DNA of 64,000 bases from Nymphalis io (GCF_905147045.1 NC_065906.1:8184001-8248000), one strand, 5' to 3'; shown: positions 1 to 12,375, numbered from the stretch's first letter. The notes: a model not told the origin generated them from the sequence alone. A program made the numbers and translations.

Positions 1-599
1 TTCAATGATAATATTTTATTAAGAATTACCTTTTATATAAGTATACAGATAATCTAAGTTGTAGGTCCAATCAGTGGATGTACTAATGAAAACTTCATGT
101 GCTTAATTTGTGTTGATAATTCATTTCATGATAAACATTACATTACATTTAATTCACATAAGCTGAAATATATTCTCCCACTTTTTTATAGAAACCCGTT
201 TTGGAGTAGTAATTTCCCATAGTGAATAAACATTCAAACATTCACCTTAAAAATATATTTTTACCTAATGGGACGTTAATGGACTTATTATTATACTGTT
301 ATTTTACCTTTATATGTTTTTATAATAAAAATCTATTGTTGAAGGTGACGTCAATATGTGGTCAAAATATCAGTCTATCACCCATGGTCGAATAAAACAA
401 TAATATATTTAAAATTATTCAAAACCCACCCACGCAATGAAAGCTCTCCGGCGGCGCGATTTCATCAACAAATATCTTCAACGCTAGCTAATTAGCAACA
501 ACATGATCTGTCTTTATTGAAAATGTTTCGTGTTAAACAATTTGAAATTAAGATAACGTAAAATAAAGATCTAGTATTAATACAAATCATACGTTATTG
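1..599. other. AT-rich intergenic or intronic DNA
   Basis: No open frame, splice-flanked exon or RNA gene is supportable here. The only recognisable item is the short SINE-B fragment at 86-131. A small GC-richer patch near 425-490 contains GGCGGCGCGATTT, but nothing more can be said of it. Confidence 0.6.
86..131 (+). repeat. SINE-B fragment (body only)
   Basis: The stretch with TTCATGTGCTTAATTTGTGT followed by ATAATTCAT matches the segment just 3' of the tRNA head in the better-preserved SINE-B copies, such as the one at 59.8 kb. Head and tail are both missing. It is an old truncated copy in sense orientation. Confidence 0.6.
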
Positions 600-725
600 G
601 CAACCCTGCACGGGACGGTATGTGATTCGCGTGCCTTCGCCGCCATTCCATAGCTCCTTTCGCACCATTCACCACCATTTCGCACCTTCCGTTACTCGGA
701 ACCTTTCTGGAAGGTAGATTTTTTA
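600..725. promoter_or_regulatory. GC-richer block, candidate conserved noncoding element
   Basis: This block is distinctly richer in G+C and CpG than its surroundings. It carries CACC-type repeats (CACCATTCACCACCATTTCGCACC) split over the block and a TTCTGGAA dyad of heat-shock-element type. No open frame or splice structure is seen. A regulatory role is inferred from composition only. Confidence 0.25.
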
Positions 726-2278
726 GAAGAGCTTTGATTTCACACAAAGCCATTCAAAACTAAAATGGCTGTAGACTTTTTATGACGTGCAATATTTACT
801 TTGATATTTACCATAAAGGTAATATAAAATATCATAATGCATTTAAGACACAATATACTTTTAAGTAATTTAGATAAATATAAAAATATTTTTTTCACAA
901 AACTATAATATCAACATTTGTAGCTAGTATAGTAATATAGCACTATATAGTCGATCTATTCACCCAAAACAGCCAACGGACTTCACCCCACAGGACTCGT
1001 ATAACGCGAATTAATCAAACAAACACATTCACAAACATATGAGTCTTACGACGCTATTATATACCACTACATACACACATTGGACGTTATAACTTTAACG
1101 AATTTTAGAGAGATTTTCTGGATAAAATATTATTATTACATTAAAACTTTCTTACATATTTGAACACGGTATCATATATGTAATCTATCAGTATATAGGT
1201 AAATAATATAGCTGCAGTTGCTAGTGGATACAATTTTTGATAGGATTATAATAAAAAGAGATTCAAATATGTGAAAAAATATCTATTAGTTGAAAAAAAT
1301 TATCGTAAAAATGTTAGGTCTCAGTCAGGTCTTTGTTTTTATTTATTTCGATTACTGTTTCGTCACACACATGGTCCGTTTGAATATTTATCCATATCAT
1401 TTCTATTATTTAGATAATATAAAACATATAAGTTTAGCTAAATGTTCCTGCGTGTTTTTATTTTTTAGATCGCAATTTTAGTTTATATTGTGAAGCAGTA
1501 GATTTATATTTAGTATTCACATAATAGTAAATATTTTTATCTTGTCATTTTAAAGTATTTCTATGAAGCACTAAATTTTTGTAAGAAATTATTATACAAG
1601 GAACGAATGGCTTTCACAGGCTATGATATGACATTAAGAACTTCGTTTTGGAGCTCCTTAAAGTTTCAAAAATATTATTTATATTTACTGAAAAAGTAAA
1701 TTATGATTACAAACAGTATGTAGTATATTATTATCTGTGTAAAGGAAAAGAAGGCTTTATCTACAAAACTCTTTGTCCCACTCACCTATGGCACATACAC
1801 AATTACAAACTAGAAAAGCGAATGCCTACTCATTATTATTTTGTATCCGTGTGTAATGTCTCGTAACAAACACACACATACAATGTAAAGATAAGAGTAA
1901 AGGGTCGACCAAGGATACGGCAATAATGAATCCGGGAGTCACAATTAAAGAGGGGAAGTGCGTACGGGTGATCTTGGAGGAGTAATCTAAGGGATTCAAC
2001 CCTTCCCGTTCCGTTGGGGTTAGTACACACTTTAATACACGAGAAAGAACATTATATTTTTGTGCGAAAGTTAAGATAAATCCCTTAGTTAATTTTATTA
2101 TAACTTTATTAATTGATATAAAACTTCTTGAAACCAATTAATATCATAATAAAACACAAATATAATAATCTTTGGGATTGAATCGATCCCTTCCAAGTCA
2201 TTGCCTTTCAAGCCAAATACAAATATAATTCTATTAATGCTATTGCAAAATATAAATGTTAAATTTCCCTATAAAAAA
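726..2278. other. AT-rich DNA without recognisable genes
   Basis: Only short chance frames (63-103 codons) are present, and they have no domain, no codon bias and no convincing splice sites. A higher-GC stretch near 1900-2030 shows open frames on the minus strand, but they overlap each other and resemble nothing known. Confidence 0.55.
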
Positions 2279-2405
2279 CCGTCGAGTTTCTTTCACCGGT
2301 TCTTCTCAAGTCTGAGATATTTCTTTCTGAATTTGTTGTAGATTTATCAATAAGCAAGTGTTTCGCTTCTATGTTTAATAAAAACTTTGATTCAGACTTT
2401 AACAA
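2279..2405 (+). repeat. LINE-F 3'-end fragment
   Basis: The sequence TTTCTTTCACCGGTTCTTCT, then TCAATAAGCAAGTGTTTCGCTTCTATG and an AATAAA-bearing end, recurs at 50258-50370 and 59714-59819 in the same orientation, and at 62550-62680 inverted. The shared 3' end with an AATAAAnnnTTTGATT tail is typical of short, 5'-truncated LINE insertions in Lepidoptera. No reverse-transcriptase sequence is present. Confidence 0.65.
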
Positions 2406-3412
2406 TGCAATATAAAAAAGTTTTTAGTACGAGAGATATTAAAATACACTTCAGTTTTTAGACACAATGAATCTCTCTGGGTGGTGTTGCCATTAACATA
2501 TATATATATCTACATAAGCATGTAGTAAATTTGGCGTCGCTTTTAATGCACGAAAAAGGGACGGAAACCAAAACAAACATAATTTATATGTTATGATATA
2601 CACAAAAAATCCAAATATAAATTTCATTTTTTTTTATAATGGCAAAGGTTTTATATATATTCCAACCAGCGATTGGGAGATTATTTTTCCGATATGTTAT
2701 AGTATTTTAAGATTATATAAGTATTAGCTTGATGTTTTAAATTAACATTATATTTAAATTCATGTATGTAAGTCATGTTGAGGGCGGCGAGGGACGTCAA
2801 GTAAGGGTGGCAAAACATATTATGTATACATAAAACGATGGTATTTGGCTCGTACACATTTTCTTCTCTTGTCTAGGGACTTGTAAGAAGGGTTTGTTTA
2901 TTGTTTTTTATTAATGTAAATAGACAGTGAAAATTATTCAAACACCGAATAACAGCCGAAATATATTTTAATTCTTAATTTGATAATGTTTCGCCACAAA
3001 ATACTTTTTATCGAATTCTTTTTTTATACTTTTTAATAAAATGATTACATTGTATCACATTCAACTATAATGTAAAACTTACTCTACTTAATCGCTCAAC
3101 TTAAATTTCATTTGATTTAAATTTTTACTTCCTCCAAAAGTTCTGATCCACAGCATATATTTTTTTTATTTTTAATTTATGGGAATGTTTTAAGTAAATT
3201 GATAAACATTAAGACATTAAGTATAAATAAATGAGCGGATTTATTTTAATATATTTTATATCTCGAGTTAACCCACCTCCCTTTTTTCGACTTTCCTCTT
3301 GGGTTTTACAAGTCACGAAATCAAGTTTCCAAATCAAATATATCTTCAACTACGATCACATAATTAGATTCATCTTATCTGATGATGTCTGCCTGACTTG
3401 AATTCGGTCACG

Positions 3413-3438
3413 GTCCAATAGTTGTCGAACTATTGGAC
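3413..3438. repeat. Perfect 11-bp hairpin with 4-nt loop
   Basis: GTCCAATAGTT at 3413-3423 is the exact reverse complement of AACTATTGGAC at 3428-3438, with GTCG between. It lies just upstream of the Metulj-like SINE, so it may be part of an older transposon or an independent cruciform. Confidence 0.7.
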
Positions 3439-3499
3439 GAACAGATGAATTATTGTACAAGCAAATCCAAACGAGATACTAGAAAAATAGAATATATAG

Positions 3500-3825
3500 A
3501 ATGAAATCATCCTGACCGAATTTCGGCCACAGTGGCTGTTCTCAAAGACAATGTAACTGCGTGCGAAATATGGTAGCGCTCAATTGTCGGCGCAAACATG
3601 CTTTCTAATATTGCGACTGGAGGGCAATCGCACGGTCAGAGAGATCTCAGGCGCTGGATCAACGAATAAACATGATAACGTGATTCATGATAAACACTGA
3701 CAACTGCAAAACTGCTGCGCCTGCGAATTTCTTTATAGAAGAATCCTCCTCGGGGATTGTACCTGTGACCTTACGATCTACCGTCCTATAAGCTAGACAC
3801 TAAACCAATGAGGTAACACAATTTT
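3500..3825 (-). repeat. Metulj-like tRNA-derived SINE (old copy)
   Basis: Read on the minus strand, the element starts near 3825 with a tRNA-like head (CCTCATTGGTTTAGTGTCTAG) and a box-B-like GGTACAATCCC. It ends near 3510 with GGCCGAAATTCGGTCAGGAT. The body, with CAATCGCACGGTCAGAGAGA and CAGGCGC..GGATCAACG on the plus strand, matches my memory of the Metulj SINE group of Lepidoptera. It is diverged, and its box B is decayed, so it is probably inactive. Confidence 0.65.
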
Positions 3826-4051
3826 ACTAATATTATATATGTAATTAGTCTTCCCTTTATAATATTATTTTTTGCCTAAATCTATAAAATACTAATCTAT
3901 ATATTCTTATATAATACAATACAAAAGGGTTAAGAGAAGTACAGATATATAAGTTCAGTCAAATAATGCATTCATCTTAAAATACTGAATAGGAAATCTC
4001 GCGGGCCGGTCTGGATGCTGGCCAAATACTTTTAGTTATCAAACATTGATG

Positions 4052-4094
4052 GACTTAAGGCTTACAGTCAGTCACTGATTAAAAGCCTTAAGTC
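4052..4094. repeat. 12-bp perfect inverted repeat with 19-nt loop
   Basis: GACTTAAGGCTT (4052-4063) pairs exactly with AAGCCTTAAGTC (4083-4094). The loop contains a direct CAGTCAGTCACTG. Such a stem is unlikely by chance at this spot, but no miRNA or transposon end was recognised. Confidence 0.65.
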
Positions 4095-5140
4095 GTAAGT
4101 AGCCATAGTGATTTGCGCTAAATAAAAAAAATTATCTATTATGCTAACTCTATTAGAATATTTTTAATTAGATTTATGATGTTTATGTTATCTTTTTCAT
4201 CAAATAAAACAATATAAATAGCATATTTTAAAAATATAGAGTTTTTTTTTATTAATTGATACGTGAAATAAGCGAGTATATTTTGTAAAAAAAACACGGA
4301 TACAATTTTATTTTCTCCTAATTTGATATCTAGTTCACTTCACTGTTTTTCGAATTTCGAATATTCTAAACTAATGCAATATATATATTTCATTTATGTA
4401 GCAATTATGACTAAAATTCAAACTAAACTATTTTTATGAATATGGAATATAATGATATATGGAATATAATGTGGAACTATTCATTGTTTGGTGTGAAACA
4501 GAGTCAACAAACGAATACCTTTATCAATCAAATTCGAACTATCTTTTTGTATCCAAGCCGACCTTTACAAACGTTTTGAATTGTCACGCTAACAGCGTCT
4601 AAGTTTAAAAGACAAAACCCCATTATTCACTAAAATATATAGTAAAAAATATTTATATGTATTTACGCGCCTCGGAAATAGTACGGCTTCGTGTACCGTG
4701 ACGGCAAACGACATGACTTTCTGTTGTGTGCTCCCTATACTGCCTCGTGTGTTCGTGTGTGGCGGTATACTAGACGTATATACACATATTACCTGTAGCT
4801 GGAATAAGCTATACGTGTTTAAAAATTTTCGTCATGAGTTTGGCACAACAAATAAAAAAATGGTAGGTATCATTTCAGCTTAAACTCACACACACACATA
4901 CACAAAAATATAAATATATATTATTATAGATTCACACATGTCCCAATATTGACCATCCCTTTTATTTAATAATATTTATTTACTCAATGTTACCTTTAAT
5001 CTTTCAGATATAATTAGTTATTTAAACGATATTTTTAATAAACCCAATTTTCAATTTGTTTATTCGTTAAATATATCCATTTTTAAATAAAATTAAATTT
5101 CAAACCAGTAGTAATGGGAGACGTTATCTATTTGAATGGA
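4095..5140. other. AT-rich DNA with one GC-richer patch
   Basis: Apart from a GC-richer stretch around 4680-4790 (CGTGACGGCAAACGACATGAC and GTGTGGCGGTATAC), this is low-complexity AT-rich sequence. The short frame through the patch has no recognisable protein features. Confidence 0.5.
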
Positions 5141-5300
5141 TAATTCGTCAGGGCGCTAGAACTTCTCACTTCATTGGCGACGCAGTGAGCCAGTGAACCG
5201 ATCACTCAGATCAAAAGATGCGCGTCCATCGGGCGTTGGGTCGCGAATAGCACTTTACCTACATAAGTACCGACTGAGAAATTACAAAATCGATAATCGA
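5140..5300 (+). promoter_or_regulatory. GC-richer promoter-like block
   Basis: This is a sharp compositional step inside AT-rich DNA, with CpGs and a short tandem-like CAGTGAGCCAGTGAACCGAT. A TCACTCAGATC stretch resembles an arthropod initiator (TCAGT-like), but no TATA box or DPE is at a convincing spacing. The short frame starting at 5193 overlaps it and carries no known domain. Promoter, first exon or conserved noncoding element are all possible. Confidence 0.25.
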
Positions 5301-6104
5301 ATCAAACATCGATCACATCACGTAATCCGTTTAAGCTACATTATAATGTGCAGTATACAAAAAATAAAATGCTTATACATTATACGAAAAATAATAACGT
5401 TACTAGTTACAACGTAATATAACCGTACGCTTTGAAACGTATTTTACTTTTCATTATTTTTTAAAAACTTATTTTAGTTATTTCGAATTCTGAATATCAT
5501 GTTCGATATGTGAATGAAATGAAGCAAAATTTATTAGTTGAATAATGAACGAAAAAAAAATTGAATAAGAAAACGAATTAAAATAAAAACAAATTCATGA
5601 GTAGGTATAAAAGTAACATAAAAAAATGTTTAAAACAACATAAAAAATAATGATAAAATGTACAACTATGATTTAATGTTACAAAATAATGTGACGCAAA
5701 ATTGGTTAGCCAGCTTTACGTTTGGTATGTTAACTCTACGCTGGTTGTTAGTGGCTGTCATATACCAGTAGAAGCAGCAGTGATATTGATTAATATAAAA
5801 TATAATAACCAAAAACCTAATTAATATGATAACTGTATGGAAAAAATAACTGTGAATGTATTGAAAATAAATATGTAAATGAAAATCTTGTTACCTATCC
5901 GTTTTAATAATATATTAAGTCTTTACATATTATGTATATTGTTTCAATTCCAAATTAATATTATATAATATTAATAAATTTACTTTGATTGCTTTTAAAA
6001 ATATCGTACAATAATTTCTTATTATCATTAATGAAGTATTAAACAAAGAATTTCCATTGGAATTTTGACCTCAAGATACATTTAGAGGAATTAATTAAAA
6101 GTGG

Positions 6105-6240
6105 CAACATCGAGATGGGAATCGATTCCACTTGACGCCGTCCTTTTGCATCATTTCCTCTCCACTGAGATCCAATCAATTTTATCCGGCGACAAGACGT
6201 CATGTGCTTCTGTTTATATTTTCACATCCATAAGTTATCA
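6105..6240. promoter_or_regulatory. GC-richer block with CRE-like and palindromic motifs
   Basis: It contains AATCGATT, TTTTATCC and GACGTCAT (CRE-like) within about 110 bp, flanked by long AT-rich runs. There is no open frame. It is called as a candidate enhancer by composition and motif clustering only. Confidence 0.25.
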
Positions 6241-6479
6241 AGTTATAAGCATATTTGCGTGCAAATATTTTTGAATTAAAGTTATTTTTTACTAAGAAAT
6301 GAATTCAATATATAACACAAACATGAAAAAAAAAACTATTTAATAATAAGAAACTCATTATTTATTAATATTATAAGGACGAACATTGTACGACTTTGGT
6401 TATTATATTTATAGAAAAAAATATTTAAAAAAAAAACACAAAATGCTAAAAATGTTTAGAAAAATTTATTAAACAAGAA

Positions 6480-6790
6480 CAAAAAACAAGATGGCCGAAA
6501 GCTTGACGGATAACGCTAAGCCATGCATCATTACACTAGCGAAAACCGTCCGGATCAATACACGGCGCAAAACTTAAATTCGTCCCCCCTAAGAAGAAGG
6601 CTGGCCAAATTCGTATGTTAATACACCCACACCCACCCTTATACTTGCACCCTCCACCCTCCGCCCGAGGGAACGGACCGAACTATTATAAAGGGTAGCA
6701 CGAAAGTTAGATTAATGATGTTAGGAGCTGACCAGTGTACACCATAAGGTGATATTGGATTCGGCGCCTTATGGTCAATAATATGATGTA
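6480..6790. promoter_or_regulatory. GC-richer candidate conserved noncoding element
   Basis: This is a roughly 300-bp block of higher GC bounded by A/T homopolymers. It includes a PHO/YY1-type CAAGATGGC at 6487-6495, a pyrimidine/purine-rich TCCGCCCGAGGGAACGGACC, a homeodomain-type ATTAATGA and the inverted repeat at 6741-6775. The 60-codon minus-strand frame over it has no recognisable features. Confidence 0.3.
6741..6775. repeat. Inverted repeat ACCATAAGG / CCTTATGGT
   Basis: These are perfect 9-bp arms (6741-6749 and 6767-6775) with a 17-nt spacer. Allowing one mismatch extends the arms to 11 bp. It lies inside the GC-richer block and could be a paired protein-binding site. Confidence 0.6.
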
Positions 6791-6841
6791 TTCTATTTTT
6801 TTTAATTAACTGACCTGTCATGAAGCCTCTTTGAAATATTT

Positions 6842-7320
6842 ACGAAATTTTTTCTTTATGAATGTAGACAAGCAAATGACAGTAGAAATGTAAGAAATAT
6901 AAATCATTACTTAGAATTCGCCACCACCCATGGGATCTAAGTAATTCCCTTGTGCTTATAATTACACAGGCTTAGACACTCGTTAAACCAGAATACATAC
7001 AAAGTTTTGCTTTTTTTGGTATAATAACTTATGAATATTTCTACAACGATCTAGCTTAAAGTCTTACAAATAGTATATAAACGATTATATATGTATTAGA
7101 ACATATACTAGGTAATCAAAATCATTGATAATAATTGATCGTGACGATGAATTGTATTATTATCGAAATTTAATTTAAAAAAAAAAATTATATTCAAGGC
7201 GATTACATTTCTAAACAGATGTCAAATCCATAATGATAGAAAGAGCGATATCAGTGTTTAATTTAACAGCCGCTAAGAAACTTACTAACTATACAACTAT
7301 ATATAATATATATTTAATAA
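6842..7320. other. AT-rich DNA, nothing recognised
   Basis: Low-complexity AT-rich sequence. No coding, RNA or repeat family assignment can be supported. Confidence 0.6.
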
Positions 7321-7334
7321 TATAAATATAACTA

Positions 7335-7639
7335 TATATTTACTGGTGGTAGGGCTTTGTGCAAGCTCGTCTGGGTAGGTACCACCCACTCATCAGATAT
7401 TCTACCGCAAAACAGCAATACTTGATATTGTTGTGTTCCGGTTTGAAGGGTGAGTGAGCCAGTGTAATTACAGGCACAAGGGACATAAAATCTTAGGTCC
7501 CAAGATTGGTGGCGCATTGGCTATAAGCGATGGTTGACATTTCTTACAATGCCAATGTCTAAGGGCGTTTGGTGACCACTTACCATCAGGTGGCCCATAT
7601 GCTCGTCCACCTTCCTATTCTATAAATAAAAAAAAAATA
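7335..7639 (+). repeat. SINE-A, full-length copy with 14-bp target-site duplication
   Basis: It begins near ACTGGTGGTAGGGCTTTGTG and ends TATTCTATAAATAAAAAAAA, so the A-rich tail defines the + strand as sense. TATAAATATAACTA is repeated exactly at 7321-7334 and 7640-7653 as the target-site duplication left by LINE-mediated insertion. Conserved body blocks include ACCACTTACCATCAGGTGGC. The 61-codon minus-strand frame at 7332-7517 is only this SINE read backwards. Confidence 0.9.
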
Positions 7640-7956
7640 TATAAATATAACTAAAAAACTAAGTTTATTAGTAAGGGCATAAATATCTAAAATGTTATAC
7701 TATAAATTATATACTGATAACTAATGTATATGATTGTGTTGATCGCCGATATACATGAATAGGTACGTCATAATTGCTGTTTAATTTTGTAATTTAAAAT
7801 AGGATAAAAAAAAATAATTAACGTATCGTTATTTCTAATATCGTTTCATTATTTTTATTTTTACTAATATTTAATGTGATGTAATTAGAATAGAACAATA
7901 GTAAAATATAAAAATGTATAGGAAAAAAATATTTTATTTTTGTAATTGTTAAATTA

Positions 7957-8220
7957 ATGTCGATCCAATATCCCCTGGGACTGTACCGTTTCTATCGAGG
8001 CTCGGCGGTAAAGTGTGGACGATCTAACTTCGCCTTACACACATACACACCCACACACACATCACCGTATATATGTACGTCAGTGACGCCGCGGGCTGTA
8101 ATTTTGAGTTCACATGGGATTAGACACGCTAAGTCTTCACACACAAGGCTGCTGAGCCGCAGATTTGTAGAGCGAGTCGCAGAAAAGTCGACACGATCAT
8201 TATTACTCGAAATTACTATT
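7957..8220. promoter_or_regulatory. GC-richer block, possible enhancer or exon
   Basis: An open frame of 114 codons starts at 7957 on the + strand, but much of it is CA-rich (8040-8070) and AT-rich, with no domain. The region 8085-8190 is CpG-containing and has GGGATTAGA (Otx/Bicoid-type site) and GCTGAGCCGCAG. I consider a noncoding conserved element more likely than a gene. Confidence 0.25.
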
Positions 8221-10460
8221 TTAAAACTTCTTTATGTTGTCTGTTTACACAAATTCGAATTTCAAAATATATATTTTTTTAATTTTGAAGTTCAATTGTA
8301 ATACTTTATACAGCAATGATTTAGGTACAATTTATTGTACGAAAGTTGCTATTTTTAAAAAGTATCAGTTTATCTGAATTCATTGTCAATACTTAAGATT
8401 TAAAAAATATTACTTTTATATTAAATAAATGTTGAACACTAAAGACCATGTTAGTTGCAAATAAATATATATTTATGAATAAAATGTTTATGTGTGCTAA
8501 ACGCCCACACATGTAACGTCTCAAGTGAGCCACCTTCACTACTACCATCATGTGAATTCAAGCAGTCCACTATAGTACATGCTAAAGTTTTAGATGAAAC
8601 CCGGAATTTATATTAAAATATACATTAATTTTATTATTGTAAGATATTCTTTAATTTAATTATCACTTATTTAATACAATTTCATTAAAATTAAGCAAAT
8701 TAATTTTGAGTAGATAAAACTAAAATGTTTTAACAGTAATATTCTGTTATGCAAAATATGAATTACTAACGGATGGACGGAAGATCTTTAACTAAATTCA
8801 ATAAACCAGTATAGGAGATCAACGGTCAAGTCAAAGGGCCGCCGCTGTCACAAGGTCGGCGCATGCGTGATTGTGGGAACGGTATACGCATTATAATTTG
8901 AAATGATCTCTGACCGGTCACCGTGAGATGAACCGGTCTAAAGATTCTGTGTCTCCCTTGAAAATTAATTCATTCTTTTTGTGTTACTGTTAATTTATGA
9001 AATTCTAACGGTGCAATCCTTTTGATATCGAAATATTTCATATTACAATTCTCACGTTTCCAAAATTGTATCCCGTAATTCGTGAGAAAAAATTAATTCT
9101 AGTTGTATTTTATTTTATGGGCAGGCAGACTGGAACTATAGCCATATTTGGATAAACTTTTATACATTATTACCACTGTTGAACCATTCTTCACATTGTC
9201 GGATACTAATTATTTTATCACTTTGTAATTATACAGCTAGTGTAGCTAAATTTAATATTTCGCGGGCGAATTTGCGGGCGTAAAAATCCAAGACCCCCTA
9301 GACACGTTGAAATTTGAGGCTCTTCATTCCGAAGTGATTAGATTAAGATTATATAATTTTTGGCTGACTGGGCTTCGGCCTTTTAGGCAAATTTGTTTGT
9401 GAGTGGTATCTATCCTGATTAACATGCACCAAGCATAATAATATTTAGTTGTATTTTATAAAACTACCCATAAAGTTTATGAATCGAATTCTCGAAGATC
9501 GATGAGATAGATTGGTTGATTATCAAGCCTCCGACCAGATATTGTGTTTCTTATAAAAAAAAACTAAGACTTTGTCAGTCGTGGTAGCTGTAAGACGCAA
9601 GTTGTGTCAAGGTACATGTGATCGAATTAGTTCATAATTTTAAATAATTAAACCGTGTCCTTTCAACGATAATAGACTTACCACAGATTGTTATAATTCT
9701 ATCCAAATCGAACGATTACGTAACCAGTAATCTGCAATTTTCGCGTTGACTGTGGAAGGCCACGCGACCGCCCACATTTCGCGAATTTCACCAAAACTAC
9801 ACTCACACAGCTGCATATTTACGCTTTATTTCGAACTTGTCCTCTTGTACAGCGTCAGTCCGGTCCCCTGTGTTAACTCCCTATACATGTATTCATAAGC
9901 GATGATGTGCTCAAATTTTGTATATTATGCGCACAAATTTTCTAATCACATTTGTGTCTTGAACGCGACGGAGTTGTCAGAACGATTTTCCGATATAAAA
10001 ATTATCATTAACTTTTATTACAAAGATGCGAAGGTCGAAAATTGTAATTTATTTTTTACGTTAGATAGACGGTTATTTTGTTTTACCTAAAGGATAATCG
10101 AATCGGAGGAGGGCGGCGAAAACCGGTTTATTGCGGATTCCACCAGTTAACGCCAATAATATGATGGAGTTTTAAAAGACATTTATTTGAATACGGCTCT
10201 TGCATTGATTGGAATAATTGATATTCATTAGAAGAATTACGCGATTTCTTATAAAAGGCGTTCAATAAGGATGATTTAAACAATAGGCATTCAAAATTTC
10301 CTTTAATCGAATTTCTAAATTAATAGTTATAACTTGAAAGATCTTTATGTTTATATGAAAAGAACATTCTCGAATCCATACATATACGTATCACCTTAAC
10401 ACATTCACTCATACAAATTTTGTCAACATCGGACATACTCGAATAAAAGGAGGTAGTTTA
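8221..10460. other. Mostly AT-rich DNA with two GC-richer blocks
   Basis: Higher-GC blocks occur at about 8815-8945 (GGGCCGCCGCTG and ACCGGTCACCGTGAG) and 9720-9880 (TTTCGCGAATTTC and an E-box CAGCTG). Neither contains a supportable exon. The remainder is AT-rich with chance frames only. Confidence 0.45.
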
Positions 10461-10466
10461 AATTGT

Positions 10467-10753
10467 TTTTTTTTTATAGAATAGGAAGGCGGACGAGCAT
10501 ATGGGCCATCTGATTCTAAGTGGTCACCAACGCCCTTAGACATTGACATTGTTAGAAATGTCAACCATCGCGTACATAGCCAATGCGCCACAACCCTTGG
10601 GAACTAAGATTTTATGCCTGTAATTACACTGGTTCACTCACCCTTCAAACCGGAACACAACAATATCAAATATTGCTGTTTTGCGGTAGAATATCTGATG
10701 AGTGGGTGGTACCTACCCAGACGAGCTTGCACAAAGCCCTACCACCAGTAAAT
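10467..10753 (-). repeat. SINE-A, near full-length
   Basis: The poly-T run at the left (10467 on) and ACCACCAGTAAA at the right show a minus-strand SINE-A. It is closely similar to the copy at 7335 over its whole length, suggesting relatively recent insertion. No exact target-site duplication was visible by eye. Confidence 0.9.
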
Positions 10754-11048
10754 GGATGTTAGTAAGCTATTATTATTATTAGAAAAATGTGAAAAAAATA
10801 TGTCGTCGACGTCTAGACAGTTTTAGGAAGAAACATAAGTCATTATTACAATACAAAACATCCATATGCAGTACATACGAATTTTACATTAAATTTGGTA
10901 AATACAGTCACAATAGCACAAGTTTTAATGGCAAGTTTGAAAACCAGACTATTTATGAATCTCAGGAGTAATGAAATACATTTATACTGGCTTTTTCCCG
11001 TGTCTTCGCTTCTTTTAAATTAGATATTTACATTACATAATGATTTAA

Positions 11049-11150
11049 GAAATAATCCTTTCTAATATTATAAATGAGAACGTGGGTTTGTTTTATATGC
11101 TTAGTATATATATGAATAAACTATGTCCATATACACCTATGTAAACAGTA
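11049..11150 (+). repeat. Fragment of a common insect interspersed repeat
   Basis: CTTTCTAATATTATAAATGAGAACGTGGGTTTG resembles the widespread insect motif family 'AATATTATAAATGCGAAAGTTTG' found near the ends of several transposon families. Family assignment was not possible. Confidence 0.4.
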
Positions 11151-11593
11151 CATAAGTATTGTATTGTATATATGAGCGGCGAGCGATCATGTGCAAGACC
11201 TAGAAAGGTTTATAACTTCAGGGACACAATGCCTATTTCTTTTCATCCATAACTTTAATACGCTCACTAAACTAGGCGTAAAAATTACCTTTTTCTCAAA
11301 ATAATAAATATAAAAGTATCCCTTTCCTATCCCACGACATTTAATTAGATCTGTTCAGTCTTTCAAACGCCATCGAATGAGAAACATCCCAACACGCTAA
11401 ATTTAATATTATCGGTTATTATTATCCAGTTTGTTGAAGTTTTATTTCGTTTATATATACAAATAGAATTGATTGTGATACCATCGTTAATATACCGCCT
11501 TATGATGATTTAACGGGACCGCAAATCTGGCAAAGAGCAGCCCAGAGTAATTGTCAGTGCTTATTAATAAAAATATAATTTGTAAATTAGCTA

Positions 11594-11934
11594 AAGACAA
11601 TAATACAGTAAACAGTACAGTTACAGTAACAGCCTGTTAATGTCACTGCTGGGCTAAGGCCTCCTCTCCCTTTTGAGGAGAAGGTTTGGAGCTTATTCCA
11701 CCACGCTGCCCCAATGCGGGTTGGTAGAATACACATGTGGCAGAATTTCAATGAAAATAGACACATGCAGGTTTCCTCACGATGTTTTCCTTCGCCGTTA
11801 AGCACGAGATGAATTATAAACACAAATTAAGCACATGAAAATTCAGTGGTGCTTGCCCGGGTTTGAACCCACGATCATCGGTTAAGATTCATGCGTTCTT
11901 ACCACTAGGCCATCTCAGCTTCAAGACAATAATA
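11594..11934 (-). repeat. SINE-B full-length, with 12-bp target-site duplication
   Basis: The element occupies 11606-11922, flanked by AAGACAATAATA at 11594-11605 and 11923-11934. On the minus strand it has a tRNA-like head (AGCTGAGATGGCCTAGTGG, box A), box B GGGTTCAAACCC, a body, and the tail GCTGTTACTGTAACTGTACTG. These are the hallmarks of a pol III-type SINE mobilised by a LINE. The 78-codon frame across it is SINE translation, not a gene. Confidence 0.93.
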
Positions 11935-12189
11935 TCCATTGCTATCTAATTGCTATACCACAAAAGATACGTAATATTGCATCTTGGTTTCGTTATACCC
12001 ACATTTTTTTAAGTGAAGAGTTTAATTTTTATTCTTTATTTTTGTGTACCGCCCGTGCGGTAATATGTGCGGTTAATGCGGTTTAATTTTTTTTGAGAAA
12101 TAAATTCTTAAGCCGTAATTCCTTAATAAAAAACAAAAAATTCCTATCTTCAAATAAGAGTGGCCTTTTAAGACAAAATACATTGTTAC

Positions 12190-12340
12190 GCATTTGTGTA
12201 CTTTCTTAAGAGAACGCGTACGTTCTCGCGGAGACGCTTTTCATTGCATTTCGCCAAATTAACGGCGGACCTTAAAATACGTTTTGAAACTTTTTAATAA
12301 AGTCGAATATTACAGGTTCCGGCATTCGAGTCAGTCAAGA
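12190..12340 (+). promoter_or_regulatory. Candidate promoter upstream of possible first exon
   Basis: The block is richer in CpG than its flanks. It includes GAGAACG-CGTA-CGTTCTC (12210-12227, 7-bp inverted arms) and a TTTAATAAAG TATA-like stretch at about 12292, some 35-40 bp before an arthropod-type initiator TCAGTC at 12331-12336. Spacing fits a TATA/Inr promoter directed rightwards. This is a motif-based inference without expression support. Confidence 0.3.
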
Positions 12341-12375
12341 GATAGGCGAAAATTATGAAAATGAGATCTAAAACT
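12331..12375 (+). other. Candidate first exon with consensus splice donor
   Basis: It starts at the initiator-like TCAGTC. It contains ATG AAA ATG AGA TCT AAA ACT and ends at a strong donor, ACT|GTAAGTATT. An alternative is an internal exon 12316-12375 preceded by ATATTACAG, but all three frames of that version contain a stop. If joined to 12731-12787 in phase 0 the product would be only 24 residues, so a 5' untranslated or upstream-ORF role is more likely. Confidence 0.25.
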
